Assembly (NCBI GenBank): GCA_963769045.1
Contig: CAVYKK010000021.1
Span: 62,001 to 126,000 of the forward strand
Length of the DNA: 64,000 bases
Source: Methanocella_A sp963769045
GTDB lineage: Archaea > Halobacteriota > Methanocellia > Methanocellales > Methanocellaceae
Direction of reading: 5' to 3'
In this document: positions 7,966 through 17,451 of the stretch, piece after piece
How the letters are laid out: the number at the start of each line of letters is the position of its first letter
Position numbering within the stretch: position 1 is the first letter of the stretch
Translations under genes and position numbers: made by a program
The notes under the pieces: model-generated
The model's database searches: none
Told to the model about the DNA's origin: nothing
Seen by the model: the letters and a program-made list of their open reading frames with translations, nothing else

Positions 7966-8309
7966 GTGCCATAGTAACAGCCCCAGAGATTGTTCATGGC
8001 ATCGACATACCGGTTCCACTGTTTCAGCATCACGTACATGTACCGCTTGCCGGCCGGCGTGATCGTATACCGGCCCTCACGACGCTCGATGTAGCCGCTG
8101 CCCTCGAGCGACTGCATCACTTCGGCCAGGCGGGGCTCGTCGACCGTCATCATGCCGGCAGTGTACTCGCTGATGTTGACGGCCGCCTCCTCGACGTTAC
8201 AGTCGCCTTTTCGCACGACCGCCAGGGCCGCGAGCCTGATGCCGGCCCCCCGGAAGGAGTCGAGCCAGCGGTCCAGGTTGCGTTCGCTCTCGTCCTGCAC
8301 AATGGCCAT
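7962..8309 (-). CDS. Small winged-helix-like protein, possible regulator
   Basis: A 115-aa protein with the pattern of a single winged helix: helix MTVDEPRLAEVMQSLEGSGY, then a wing-like IERREGRYTITPAGKRYMY, then a C-terminal helix (MLKQWNRYVDAMNNLWGC) that could serve dimerisation, as in PadR/MarR-like archaeal regulators. The N-terminal half (LDSFRGAGIRLAALAVVRKG) is also helical. No cysteine cluster or ligand pocket motif is visible. It starts at the ATG at 8309 with a TATA-like GCTATACTG about 30 bases before it, and has no clear ribosome binding site. Upstream of it is the ftsZ2 terminator. The target is unknown and a non-DNA-binding role cannot be ruled out. Confidence 0.6.
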   Translation of the reverse strand: MAIVQDESERNLDRWLDSFRGAGIRLAALAVVRKGDCNVEEAAVNISEYTAGMMTVDEPRLAEVMQSLEGSGYIERREGRYTITPAGKRYMYVMLKQWNRYVDAMNNLWGCYYGT

Positions 8310-8388
8310 GAGAGAATTTACGACAGAAGACAGTATAGCGTTTGGCAGCGATTTGAGCGGAAAAGAATAAGTCTAAAAAAAGAATATT

Positions 8389-8412
8389 GGGCGGCCGTCG
8401 ACCGGCACGCCC
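8389..8412 (-). terminator. Hairpin plus T-run after ftsZ2
   Basis: Read on the minus strand, GGGCGTGCCGG and its partner CCGCCC form a GC-rich hairpin directly after the ftsZ2 stop, followed by TTCTTTTTTT. Confidence 0.6.
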
Positions 8413-8413
8413 C

Positions 8414-9559
8414 TCACTTGATCACGTCAATGATAGACGATGCAGCCTTTCCCTTCTTCGCAGGGAACCTGCCGCCGGTATAGTCTACGGCGTCGTCCAT
8501 TGCCGCGGATTTCTGGCCGGTCTTGCCCATGACCTGTGGCGACTGTATGCCTGTCATGATGGCGAGCACTCTGACCTTGCCCTCGTAGTCCTTCTGGATC
8601 CTGGCGCCCCATATGACGTTCGCGTGCGAATCCATCTCGTAGGTAAGCGACTCGGCGATGTTTTCCGCCTCGCGCAGTGTCAGGTCCGGGCCGCCGGTGA
8701 TGTGTACCAGCGCGCCGGTGGCGCCCCGGTAGTCTACATCGAGCAGCGGGTGGTTCAGGGCAGCTCTTACGACGCTGTCGGTCTTTTCCTGGCTCTTGGT
8801 CTCGCCCACGAGCATTACGGCAATGCCGCCGGCATTCATGATCGCTTTAACATCGGCGAAATCGAGGTTAATGAGCGACGGCCGGGTGATCGTCTCGGAT
8901 ATGCCCTTGACAGTCTCGGAAATCAGCTGGTCCATGACGGAGAACGCCTGCTCCAGCGGGAGGTTCGGCACCATTTCGAGCAGCCTGTTGTTGTCCAGCA
9001 CGATGACCGTGTCGGCGGCGGCTCTTAAGTCTGCAATGCCTTCTTCGGCCTTGACCATCCTGGCGCGTTCAACCTTGAACGGCGTGGAGACCATGCCTAC
9101 GACGATGGCGCCCTGTTCCTTGGCGACCTGTGCGACGATCGGTGCCGTTCCGGTGCCCGTTCCGCCACCCATGCCTGCCGTAATGAATACCAGGTCTGCG
9201 TCCTTCAGGACTTCCTGTAACGTGCTTCTTGCCAGCTCGGCAGCGCGCTTTCCTATCTCGGGGAAACCGCCTGCGCCCAGTCCCCTGGTCAGGGATTTGC
9301 CCACCAGGATCTTCTTGTCAGCCTTGATCACGTCGAGGTGCTGCTTATCGGTGTTGACTGCAATAGTCTCGGCGCCGTCGACACCAATGTTGTATAGACG
9401 GTTGATGGTGTTGTTACCTGCGCCGCCGCACCCTACGATCTTGATCTGGGGGAGCCCGAAGTCCTCGAAATCAGCGCCCGCGGTGTTGTCCCCCTTCTCG
9501 TTCCTGTACTCACGTTCCATTTCAGTGTATTTCAGTGCTTCTTGCACGATCGATTGCAT
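8414..9559 (-). CDS. ftsZ2: Cell division GTPase FtsZ2
   Basis: A 381-aa tubulin-family GTPase that assembles at midcell. Seen: the nucleotide-binding loop VGCGGAGNNTINRL near residue 42, the signature GGGTGTG at 131-137, the AxxxT-NTD box AVNTDKQHL, and the T7 loop NLDFADVKAIM, so it should bind and hydrolyse GTP. The assignment to FtsZ2 rests on MQSIVQEAL at the start, DKKILVGKSLTRGLGAGG, VSTPFKVERARMVKAEEG and VIWGARIQ, all close to known archaeal FtsZ2 proteins. The ATG at 9559 has GGGATGGG before it; further in-frame ATGs lie upstream, up to 9664, but the family starts here. In euryarchaea FtsZ1 organises the ring and FtsZ2 drives constriction; both are in this window. Confidence 0.93.
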   Translation of the reverse strand: MQSIVQEALKYTEMEREYRNEKGDNTAGADFEDFGLPQIKIVGCGGAGNNTINRLYNIGVDGAETIAVNTDKQHLDVIKADKKILVGKSLTRGLGAGGFPEIGKRAAELARSTLQEVLKDADLVFITAGMGGGTGTGTAPIVAQVAKEQGAIVVGMVSTPFKVERARMVKAEEGIADLRAAADTVIVLDNNRLLEMVPNLPLEQAFSVMDQLISETVKGISETITRPSLINLDFADVKAIMNAGGIAVMLVGETKSQEKTDSVVRAALNHPLLDVDYRGATGALVHITGGPDLTLREAENIAESLTYEMDSHANVIWGARIQKDYEGKVRVLAIMTGIQSPQVMGKTGQKSAAMDDAVDYTGGRFPAKKGKAASSIIDVIK

Positions 9560-10424
9560 GTTAAATCCCATCCCCATATTTTTTGGTATGTTTTTTGTCA
9601 ATGGCTTCCAGAGAGCACCGTTTATTGTCTCAGTCTGCGCAGTGATGCGCACAGGCGCTCGCAAAGCCGCATTTTACATTTCAGTCACGTGTAGTTACGG
9701 GCCGTCCTGGTTAGATTCTGGACGATGTTACCGGGCTGAAGTCGCAGCCCCGACAGGAAAGGCTGGCTAAAGCTGAGCGGTCATTCCGCCGTACATAAAG
9801 GCAGTGCTCAGCGTTCTAGCGAATGTCGATCAAATTGATTACTGTCAATTGATCCAATCCAAATCCCAAGCTTAGTATGCGCTTTTTAATTATTTAAGCA
9901 GTTTGGTGCAAGGGGTTGTTCCAGGTTACTAATTACTAACGAATAAGCAGCTGCAGTAAGGTGGTTTCAAAATCATGGGAACGCAGCGCTTGGTATTACA
10001 TTTCAATAGAAAAGTGTACCATCGAATGCAATTTAACGATATAAAGCAAAATATGGCCATTAGTGCATATCGAACGATAATTTCTTTCCGTTACGGTAAA
10101 TAACAGAAATTTAGCCATTTTAGACAAAGTATTTAATTATTTATTCCCTGAAGTTAAGCAATACCACGTATAGCCACCATAAATGGGCTATGACGTTAAT
10201 AATTGCCTTAACTGGTCATACAAGGCAGAACTATCGAGATTGCAGGTATCGAAAAGACCGTACTGCCCGGGTAAAGCCGGGAAGCGGCCGTATGTAAAAA
10301 TTGTGTAATAAAATGACCAATAAATTACAAAATTTTTCAGTAGAAGGATAAAGTTCATATAGTATCACTTGCAATCGTTCGATAATACGTTGCTTCAGGT
10401 CTACTGGCAACGGCTGAACTATCT
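9560..10424. other. Long AT-rich intergenic region with small hairpins
   Basis: No supported coding region. Notable: at 9734-9751 a short hairpin GGGCTG-aagtcg-CAGCCC followed by a GGCTGGCTAAAGCTGAGC stretch; at 10172-10192 a hairpin TAGCC...GGCTA; at 10255-10285 nested complementary strings TAC, CCCGG, CCGGG and GTA. The region must hold the ftsZ2 promoter and that of the downstream exported protease. Whether any hairpin is a regulatory RNA cannot be decided. Confidence 0.5.
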
Positions 10425-10436
10425 GGAGGGAATATC

Positions 10437-12822
10437 ATAAAAACAAAAACTGTGCTGGGAATCGCACTCGTAGTGATCATGCTGTTATCAAGCACGATCG
10501 CTGTGTTCGCCGCGGTCCCGCCCCAAAAGGACCAGTCAGTTGCAAGCTCATCCGGCTACTCGACCTATATCGTAGCCTTCAACGACTCCGGCGCCGCCGC
10601 CAGGGCAGCCGACGGCATCACGAGCTTGGTCAACTCTTACAATGGCAAGATCATCTACAGGTATAGCGTGATCGACGGAATGGCGATCACTATGCCCGAC
10701 AACAGGGTTGACGAGCTCAAAGCCATGTCCGGCGTCAAGTACGTCGAAAAGGACCAGGAAGTCCACGCCCTGCTCGACAAGGCCGTACCGCAGATCGGCG
10801 GCGACCAGGTCTGGGCATCCGGCTATACCGGCAAGGGCATCAAAGTGGCCGTCATCGACACAGGCGTCGATGGAAGCCACGCCGACCTGAACGGCAACAA
10901 GGTGGTCGGCTGGGTCGACTACGTGAACGGCAAGACCACGCCGTACGACGACCATGGCCACGGCACCCACGTGTCCAGCACTATCGCGGGCACTGGCGCC
11001 GCTTCGAGCGGCAAGTACAAAGGCGTCGCCCCCGAAGCCAGCATCATTGGTATCAAAGTGCTGGGCAAGGACGGCTCTGGAAGTACGACAAACATCATCA
11101 AGGGCATCGAGTGGGCCGTCAATAACGGCGCCGATGTCATCTCCATGTCGCTGGGCAGCAGCACACACTCTCAGGCCAGCGACACCGCAATCGATAACGC
11201 CATAAAAGCAGGCGTAGTCTGTGTCATCGCGGCCGGCAACAGCGGCTCGGGCGCGAAGACCATCGCCTGTCCGGGCGACGACGTCAACGCGATCACCGTC
11301 GGAGCCGTCGACCGGAACGACGCGATCGCCTCGTTCAGCTCGAGAGGCCCGAACCGTGACGGCAGCGTCAAGCCTGACGTCAGCAACATGGGCGTAGGCC
11401 TGGTCGCGGCAAGAGCGACCGGCACCAGCCAGGGCAAGGCAGTGGACCAGTACTACACGGCCCTCAGCGGCACGTCCATGGCCACCCCGATGACCTCGGG
11501 CGCCGTGGCGCTGATCCTGCAGGCCAAGCCTGACATGACCCCCGCGCAGGTCAAAGACGCGCTGACAAAGACGGCCAAGCCGCTCGGCGGCAGCGTCCCG
11601 AACAACAACTACGGCTACGGCCGCGTGCAGACGAAAGTCGCGCTGGACTATGTGTTGAGCGGCAAGCTCCCGGAGCACCACGCCGACGCCTGTTCCGACG
11701 CCCACGCCGACACCCAACCCGAACGACCCGACACCCACGCCGACCCCGCAGCCCGGTGGCTACGCGGTCAGCCTGATGAACCTGTTCGCAAGGTACAACA
11801 ACCAGATCAGCACCTCGATCGAGAAGTTCCAGGTGCAGCCGGGCACGACCGTGACCCAGGGCGCCATGATCTCCAACACAGGCGGCGCCACTGACGCGTA
11901 CACGATGACGGTCACCGGCATCCCCGATGCCTGGTGGGCCCTCAACGGGTACAACGGCGGCAGCCTCGAGCCGAACTCCGCGGCCAGCATGAGCCTGGCG
12001 ATAACACCGGCGGCATCGGCGACTGCAGGCACATATACGATAACCCTGACGGCAACTTCGGAATCCGACCACTCGGTGAGCGCGTCGAAGACCTATAAGG
12101 TGAACGTGGCCGGGGCGGCAACGCCCACGCCGACGCCCACCCCGAAGCCGACCGTAACGCCAAAGCCGACCGCGACGCCGACGCCGGGACCGAACCCGAC
12201 GCCCACGCCGATACCGGGCGGTAACGCTTTCACGGGCAGCGTCGCCAGCAACGGCGAGTTCTACGAGTACGCGGTACCTGCACAGGCCGGGCCAGTCTCC
12301 GTGAAGGTCTCATGGACAGGCACGACCAATGACCTGAACCTGTACATGTACGACCCGAGCGGCGCCCTGGTCGCGAAATCGGAGCAGCGCTCCACGACTT
12401 CGGAGACCGTCACATACAATGCGCCTGCCGCAGGCTACTACCTGATCAAGGTGCAGGCAAAGACGGCATTCCGGCCGGTGACCTTCACAGGCGAGAGCAC
12501 CAGACCGGTACAGGCGGCCTATGCGAAGACGGGCACGCTAGGCAGGGGCCAGACGGTCAGCATGAACGTCAACCCCGGCCAAACGGGCAGCGTCAACGCA
12601 CGGCTCACCTGCGGCTGGTCGTTCACCATGCCGACGATGAGCCTGTACGGCCCTGACGGCAGCAAGGTGGCCGACGGCAATACCATCAAGGAGAGCTGGA
12701 CGTCATCGTACCAGCACCTGAACTACGCGCCTGCGCCAGCGGGAGCATACACGCTTAAGATCGACGGCACGAAGGTCAGCACCACCTTAAACTACAAGCT
12801 GGTCACACCGTTCCAGCTTTAA
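10437..12822 (+). pseudogene. Exported subtilisin-like serine protease, frameshifted near 11672
   Basis: One gene read in two frames. The first frame has a signal peptide (KTKTVLGIALVVIMLLSS), an I9-type inhibitor propeptide, then an S8 catalytic domain with Asp in VAVIDTGVD, His in DDHGHGTH, Asn in AAGNSGSG and Ser in SGTSMATP. After VLSGKLP the frame must move by one base at about 11669-11675; the correct frame then gives a Thr-Pro linker (STTPTPVPTPTPTPNPND), a beta domain, a second Thr-Pro linker and a pre-peptidase C-terminal beta domain (FTGSVASNGEFYEYAVPA). Without correction the product ends after a nonsense tail at 11894. GGAGGG at 10425-10430 points to the ATA at 10437 as the initiation site; the first usable standard codon, GTG at 10452, would lose the positively charged residues of the signal peptide. 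Confidence 0.8.
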
Positions 12823-12831
12823 AAAAACAGC

Positions 12832-12888
12832 GGGCACAGAGTGCACGGTTGAAACATGCCGTGACCACTGTGCCCTGATTTCTTTTTC
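12832..12888 (+). terminator. Hairpin plus T-run after the protease gene
   Basis: GGGCACAGAGTGCACGG pairs with CCGTGACCACTGTGCCC across a ten-base loop and is followed by TTTCTTTTT. The stem resembles the CACAGAGG-type repeats. Confidence 0.65.
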
Positions 12889-12996
12889 ATTTCATGATGG
12901 TTCTGCTATGCCCTTTGTGTCCTTTGTGAGCTTTATGCTCATTATTTTGTCAATCATTTTATATGTCCGCGGAGTACGTTTTTCCGGGTGATAGTC

Positions 12997-13173
12997 GTGG
13001 GTGACATTAAGAAAGAGGTAAAGGGTACCGGTAAGGAAGTTAAAGGCAAATTGAAAGAAGAAGCCGGCAAGGCCATGAATAAGCCCGGCATGGAAGCCAG
13101 GGGCAAGGCGGAACAGATGGCCGGCAAGGCCGAAAAGAAGATAGGCGAAATCGAGCACAAGCACAAGCACTAA
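12997..13173 (+). CDS. CsbD-like small stress protein
   Basis: A 58-aa, Lys/Glu/Gly-rich hydrophilic protein made of short helical repeats (KKEVKGTGKEVKGKLKEEAG, GKAEQMAGKAEKKIGE), typical of the CsbD family, with a His/Lys tail (EHKHKHKH-like). CsbD proteins rise under general stress in bacteria; their molecular role is unknown. GTG at 12997 is chosen because GGTGAT ends five bases before it; a GTG at 12988 would add three residues. The gene stands alone between two hairpin terminators. Confidence 0.8.
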   Translation: MGDIKKEVKGTGKEVKGKLKEEAGKAMNKPGMEARGKAEQMAGKAEKKIGEIEHKHKH

Positions 13174-13181
13174 GCTGCGAT

Positions 13182-13238
13182 CGACACAGGGGCACGGACT
13201 GCAATCCGTGTCCGCTGTGCCTGTGCAAGACTTTTTTA
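13182..13238 (+). terminator. Hairpin plus T-run after the CsbD gene
   Basis: CACAG...GCACGGA and TCCGTGTCC...CTGTG form a two-part stem, followed by CTTTTTTATT. Confidence 0.6.
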
Positions 13239-13309
13239 TTAGCACATTGAGTGCGGGACAGCTAATGGACACAGCGGTAGCCCGTAGTCCATCATTCCCC
13301 GGTCAATGA

Positions 13310-14175
13310 TTACTTATTTTCCATGTTAGCTCTCATGGCGAAGAGCCCCTGGTCGATGCCATGCACTTTCACCAGCGTGCTCAGCTTCGTGATATCGAGG
13401 GACGTATCCATGGGCATACGCACCGTCATCCCGAGATTGGCGGCGCTCACCGGCACGAGCAGATCTTCGTCCAGCCCGAATACGGCAGCGATTTTTTTGC
13501 CGAACTCATAGTGGCTGACACGCTCCGGCCCGGCTATGTTATACCAGCCGTTCATCCGATTACGTTACAAGCGTTTTTATGGCGTTGACCGCGTCGTCGA
13601 TCAGGATGGGCGAGAAGTACATGTCCCTCGCAAGTTCGACCTTCTGGCCGGTCTTGATCTGGTCGTAGACATGGCTGACAAAATTCTCCGGGTAACTGCC
13701 GTAAAGCTCGCCTACCCGGACGATCAGGAACTCCCTCACCTTGTCGACGTGCACCTCGCCCATCAGCTTCGTCTCGCCGTAGACGTTGATCGGGTTGACC
13801 TTGTCGGTCTCGGTGTAGAGGCCGCCCGGTTTCCGCCCGTCGAAAACAAAGGGCGTCGACCTGTAGACGACGCGTGATCCTGCTTTCGGGGCAGCGTCGG
13901 CGAAGAAACGCACGGACCGCGTGTTGAACTGCATGGCGTCCATGCGGTGCTGTTCACAGTACTCGACGTCACTGGCCTCCTCGGCCAGCACAAGCACCGA
14001 AGGGTGAATCTCATTCACGATGCCTGAGATACTCTCCGCGCTCATGGCGTCGTAGGTCTGGTAACCCCTGGGTATGTCCGGGCAGGTGTGGTCGCACGCG
14101 CCCCGGGCCATCTCTAGCGGTCATGGAGTCGACGATTCTGGTGCTCAACGGGTTGCATCCGGTGACTAAGATCAT
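13310..14175 (-). pseudogene. RmlD-like NAD-dependent sugar-nucleotide reductase/epimerase, two frameshifts
   Basis: Three pieces in different frames give one extended short-chain dehydrogenase. From the ATG at 14175 (CGGAGTAACC before it) MILVTGCNPLSTRIVDSM is a degenerate nucleotide-binding start; a shift near 14110 leads to a 180-residue stretch with VLVLAEEASDVEYCE, YRSTPFVFDGRK and the YGETK motif of the Tyr-x-x-x-Lys pair; a second shift near 13555-13562 (stop TAA in frame) leads to GWYNIAGPERVSHYEFGKKI and the C terminus. This order matches dTDP-4-dehydrorhamnose reductase-like proteins. The glycine pattern after VTG is weak even with correction. Either a decaying gene or an area of sequence error; no other sugar-nucleotide gene is near it. 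Confidence 0.75.
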
Positions 14176-14292
14176 AAGGTTACTCCGTAAGTTCTGGTTT
14201 TAATATATCGCGGCTGATTTAAATAGTCGTTGCCGCAATGATGCCGCAGCAGAAGAGCCGGACGATGAACACGCATGTCACGGGACAGGCAG

Positions 14293-14312
14293 GCGCTCGC
14301 GCGTGCACGAGA
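14293..14312. repeat. Dispersed alternating CG/CA motif
   Basis: GCGCTCGCGCGTGCACGAGA between two minus-strand genes. Confidence 0.5.
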
Positions 14313-14326
14313 CGACACCGCCATAG

Positions 14327-15760
14327 CTATTTCTGTACCAGCCGGAGGAATGGTTTGGTGTCCGACGGCACCATGATGTACTCGCCTGACACTGAGCCGT
14401 CCGGCGATTTGGAGACTCTCATGAACTGGTACCTGCCTTTGACGTACATTTCTATGAGGCCGTCACAGGCCTGCCGTATGAACCCGGCCAGCCCGGGATC
14501 GAGCTCGCCGAAGTTGCCACAGGACAGGTACAGGTCGCCGCGCTCCCGCGCTCTCGACTGCCCGGCGGTGAACCTCATGCGCAGCGTGTCGGCATCGTGA
14601 GAGCAGCGCTCTCCGTTCAGGTCCGAGAGTATTCGCCAGCGACGCTCCGTATGCGGCCGACCGGAAAAGATGACTATGTCTTCGACCTCCGGATAATTCT
14701 CCACGACGCCGTTCCGGAGGCTCTCCGGTATCCGCCTCATGTAATGGTCCACAAGGAACATGTTACCCTCTGCGCATTCTCTGTCGAGATCGGCGCCGTA
14801 CTTCCTGAGCCCTCCCCCGAGGGCCTGGAAAGACTGCCTCGCAGGGGGCGCATACACGACACCGTCACCCACGTTGAACGCATTGCTGATGATCGATTCT
14901 ACCACGGGCATATAGTCAGCCCGGTCGTCGACGGCAAGCACCCAGGACGTCCCGTAGTCCATCCGGACGATGCGGTCGAAGTCCGGTATGCCAGTCATTG
15001 TAGACGGCGATGTATCCGACATCTGCCGCATCGACAGGTCATGGACGACTGTCAGGCCGTCCCGGCCCAGCGTATATAGCTGACTCGACATGTGCTGCCG
15101 GTTGCCCCGCAGCTTCTGCACGGCAATGTTGAACTCTCGCTCGTGTTCGTGCATGTGCGAGTCGAGGTCGATCACACAGTCGGCAAGGTACTTCTCCACG
15201 TCCAGCAGCCGCGAATCCGAGGCTTCAGCAGTCAGCAGCACGGTACAGCCCAGCCTCGTCAGCCATGCGCCCATGAGCAGGATGTCCTTACGCATGGCGG
15301 TCTCGCTGTCATACAGCATCGTAATGGTGGTGATCGGATCGATGATAAGGTGCTGGATGCCCTTGCCCTCGACCATGTTGCGGATTTCTTCCATCAGCGA
15401 GCTCTCGTCGGTGAAATGCAGGCCGGTGATGATGCCCATGGAGGACTCGATGAACTCGATAGAGCCGGCCCGCCGGGCATCACCCTTCTCAGCGAAGTCA
15501 CGGTATCCGGTGTGCACCAGGGAATCATCGTAAAAGTTGAGGTTGCTGGCGAACTGCCTGACCTTGAACACAGGCTCGCTCGTGCTCACGTAGAGCACCC
15601 GCTCGCCCCGGCTGGCCTGGTAAAACGCGTACTCCAGGGCCATCAGGGTCTTTCCTGCCCCGTAGTTGCCGGATACCAGCACGGTCGAGCCTTTGATGAA
15701 GCCTCCGCTAAGTAACTGATCAAGGCCACTGATACCAGTTTTCACCAGTTCTAAAGTCAT
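14327..15760 (-). CDS. KaiC/RadA-like ATPase (archaeal RecA-superfamily signalling protein)
   Basis: A 477-aa protein of the KaiC-like group. The first half is a RecA-type domain: Walker A GNYGAGKT at 31-38, the family start TGISGLDQLLSGGFIKGSTVLV, and a Walker B-like HLIIDPITT near 140. The second half (from about residue 230) starts with SPSTMTGIPDFDRIVRMDYG, which aligns with a second KaiC domain start, but no intact Walker A follows, so this half is probably a degenerate, non-hydrolysing copy. Archaeal KaiC-like proteins are often tied to signal transduction and motility; no partner is encoded next to it. The start at 15760 has GAGGTG seven bases ahead; a longer in-frame start at 15793 lacks one. 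Confidence 0.8.
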   Translation of the reverse strand: MTLELVKTGISGLDQLLSGGFIKGSTVLVSGNYGAGKTLMALEYAFYQASRGERVLYVSTSEPVFKVRQFASNLNFYDDSLVHTGYRDFAEKGDARRAGSIEFIESSMGIITGLHFTDESSLMEEIRNMVEGKGIQHLIIDPITTITMLYDSETAMRKDILLMGAWLTRLGCTVLLTAEASDSRLLDVEKYLADCVIDLDSHMHEHEREFNIAVQKLRGNRQHMSSQLYTLGRDGLTVVHDLSMRQMSDTSPSTMTGIPDFDRIVRMDYGTSWVLAVDDRADYMPVVESIISNAFNVGDGVVYAPPARQSFQALGGGLRKYGADLDRECAEGNMFLVDHYMRRIPESLRNGVVENYPEVEDIVIFSGRPHTERRWRILSDLNGERCSHDADTLRMRFTAGQSRARERGDLYLSCGNFGELDPGLAGFIRQACDGLIEMYVKGRYQFMRVSKSPDGSVSGEYIMVPSDTKPFLRLVQK

Positions 15761-15989
15761 GAGATTCACCTCGCCGTTTATGATTTCGCCCATTCATGAA
15801 TAATATCAGTAAGATATTATTTCATGTATAGTTATTAGGCGATAAATTTATAAGCTTTCTCGTGGCAACCGCCGGGACAATAAGGTCGCTGTACGAGCTA
15901 TAAAGCAAATGCCAAAATAATAACGGAAAACCGGACTATTGGTAGTAAAAAATCTCAGTAACTGCCTGGCGCTAGCTCATAGTATAGTT

Positions 15990-16125
15990 ATCGTAGTATA
16001 TGCTAAGCCGGCACCAAACACTACGTACACAACGTACACGACGTTTATAGGAAAATGGCAAGCGTAGCCTTGATATTGAACGTTGTGTACGTCGTGTACG
16101 TCGTGTACGTAGTGTTGAGTGCAGG
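15990..16125. repeat. Inverted repeat with GTACACGACG units
   Basis: The arms ACACTACGTACACAACGTAC and the reverse complementary GTACGTCGTGTACGTAGTGT enclose a 35-base loop. The outer ends GCTAAGCCGGCACCAAACAC and GTGTTGAGTGCAGGC match those of the repeat at 28393. It lies downstream of the rpl12 stop, at the 3' end of the ribosomal operon. Confidence 0.85.
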
Positions 16126-16204
16126 CAAGCCTTTACAGAATACACAGTAATGGCTATGCAAAGCGAGAAAAATAAAAAAAGGAAAAAAGAAGGGTTCGGC
16201 TGTT

Positions 16205-16513
16205 TTAGCCGAAGAGGGCGCCGAGGCCTTCCATGCCGGTAGCCTCTTCCTCTTCCTTCTTCTTCTCGTCCTTCGGGGCCTCTGCTGCGGCCGCTGCTGC
16301 CGCGGGGGCTGCTGCTGCAGCAACCGGGGCTGCCACGATAGCTGCCTTGGCGATGGCGTCGTCGATGTTGACGCCCTCGAGGGCTGCAACGAGTGCCTTT
16401 ACACGTGCGTCGTTCACGGTCACGCCGGCCGCCTTCAGGACGGACGTGACACCGTTCTCATCCACAGGCTTTCCAGCCTTGTGTAATAAAAGTGCTGCGT
16501 ATACGTATTCCAT
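16205..16513 (-). CDS. rpl12: Ribosomal protein L12 (P1 type)
   Basis: A 102-aa acidic stalk protein of the archaeal/eukaryal P1 type. The N-terminal helical dimerisation domain (MEYVYAALLLHKAGKPVDEN) is followed by an Ala-rich hinge (APVAAAAAPAAAAAAA) and the acidic conserved tail EEEEEATGMEGLGALFG, which recruits elongation factors. It binds the C-terminal end of L10 (gene 21 bases upstream) in several copies on the large subunit. Last gene of the rpl1-rpl10-rpl12 unit, with a long hairpin repeat after it. Confidence 0.97.
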   Translation of the reverse strand: MEYVYAALLLHKAGKPVDENGVTSVLKAAGVTVNDARVKALVAALEGVNIDDAIAKAAIVAAPVAAAAAPAAAAAAAEAPKDEKKKEEEEATGMEGLGALFG

Positions 16514-16534
16514 TTGTAAACACCTCAGTTATTG

Positions 16535-17449
16535 TTATTTTACCTTTGCTTTTAGCTCTTCGTCTAATGCGTTCTCTTTGCCTGCGATTTCCCGGGAAAC
16601 CGCCAGCATCTCCATCTCAGCCTTCGACAGGATCAGGTCCATGACTTCCTTCTCGAAGATGGGTGCGTTGACCGCGAGTGCCTTGGACTCCCTGACCGCC
16701 TTCTGTATGAGCGGCTCGATCGTGTCCTTGTTCGCGATGCCTGCCTCTAAGCTGAGGCCCATTGCCTGTCTGTATGCCAGGGCGAAGTTGGCCGTAAGCT
16801 GCACCTCGTCCATAGCCAGGTCTTCGGGCATGTACATCGTGTGGCCTTCGACGACTGCCTTCAGGTTCAGGCCGACGTCCATCGGCGTGATCTCGAGCCT
16901 CGTAAGCATCTCCGCGAGCTTGGCGGAGATCTTCTCGCCCTTCCTGACGACGGTCTTCGTGTCCTTGATGACGACCTTACCGCCCTCGATGCCTGCCGGA
17001 ATGCCGACCTGCTGTAGCTCGCCCACGAGTGGGCCGGGCTTGAACGAGGTGGATCCCTTTGGTACGACTATATCGCCTGGCGCGATATCGCCGCCCTTGG
17101 CAGTCCTCTTGGACTTGGTCGACTCTAAGAGCTTGTACAGCTTGAACGCGTTCATGTCCGTGTAGACCATGACCATCTGGCCTTCCACGAACTTCGACAG
17201 CTCATGCGCCTTCTCGTCCTGCGGGATCGACTCGAGTGCGAGGGTGGCCAGCGTGTTGCGGGTCATCCGCATCTCGACCTTGCCGCGCAGGCTCTGCCGC
17301 ATCTTCTGCAGCGAGTCGGCGGGGACGCCGTGCACGTCTACGATGCCCGATGTCTTGTGCTTGTGGATGCCGTCGACGATCTTATTGATCTCGTCCTTCT
17401 TCCACTGGGGAATGTGGACGCTGTGATGAACCTGGGTTTCGGTCTCCAT
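16535..17449 (-). CDS. rpl10: Ribosomal protein L10 (P0)
   Basis: A 304-aa archaeal P0. The N-terminal RNA-binding domain (VHHSVHIPQWKKDEINKIVD; GRVEMRMTRNTLA-like core) anchors the stalk to 23S rRNA, and the inserted archaeal domain (PGDIVVPKGSTSFKPGP) and C-terminal helices (QKAVRESKALAVNAPIFEKE) carry the L12 dimers. The C terminus ends AKVK without the EEEE...GLGALF tail that many P0 proteins keep; this tail appears missing here. It starts two bases after the rpl1 stop, showing translational coupling. Confidence 0.96.
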   Translation of the reverse strand: METETQVHHSVHIPQWKKDEINKIVDGIHKHKTSGIVDVHGVPADSLQKMRQSLRGKVEMRMTRNTLATLALESIPQDEKAHELSKFVEGQMVMVYTDMNAFKLYKLLESTKSKRTAKGGDIAPGDIVVPKGSTSFKPGPLVGELQQVGIPAGIEGGKVVIKDTKTVVRKGEKISAKLAEMLTRLEITPMDVGLNLKAVVEGHTMYMPEDLAMDEVQLTANFALAYRQAMGLSLEAGIANKDTIEPLIQKAVRESKALAVNAPIFEKEVMDLILSKAEMEMLAVSREIAGKENALDEELKAKVK

Positions 17450-17451
17450 GG

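Noticed and set aside
10548..11738. 396-codon open frame antisense to the protease
   Set aside because: Its Val/Gly/Ala/Asp-rich composition is the usual mirror of a GC-rich gene; the sense strand has a clear S8 protease.
16045..16389. Open frame through the ACGTAC repeat with a Thr-Tyr-Thr tail
   Set aside because: It is rpl12 read in another frame plus the inverted repeat.
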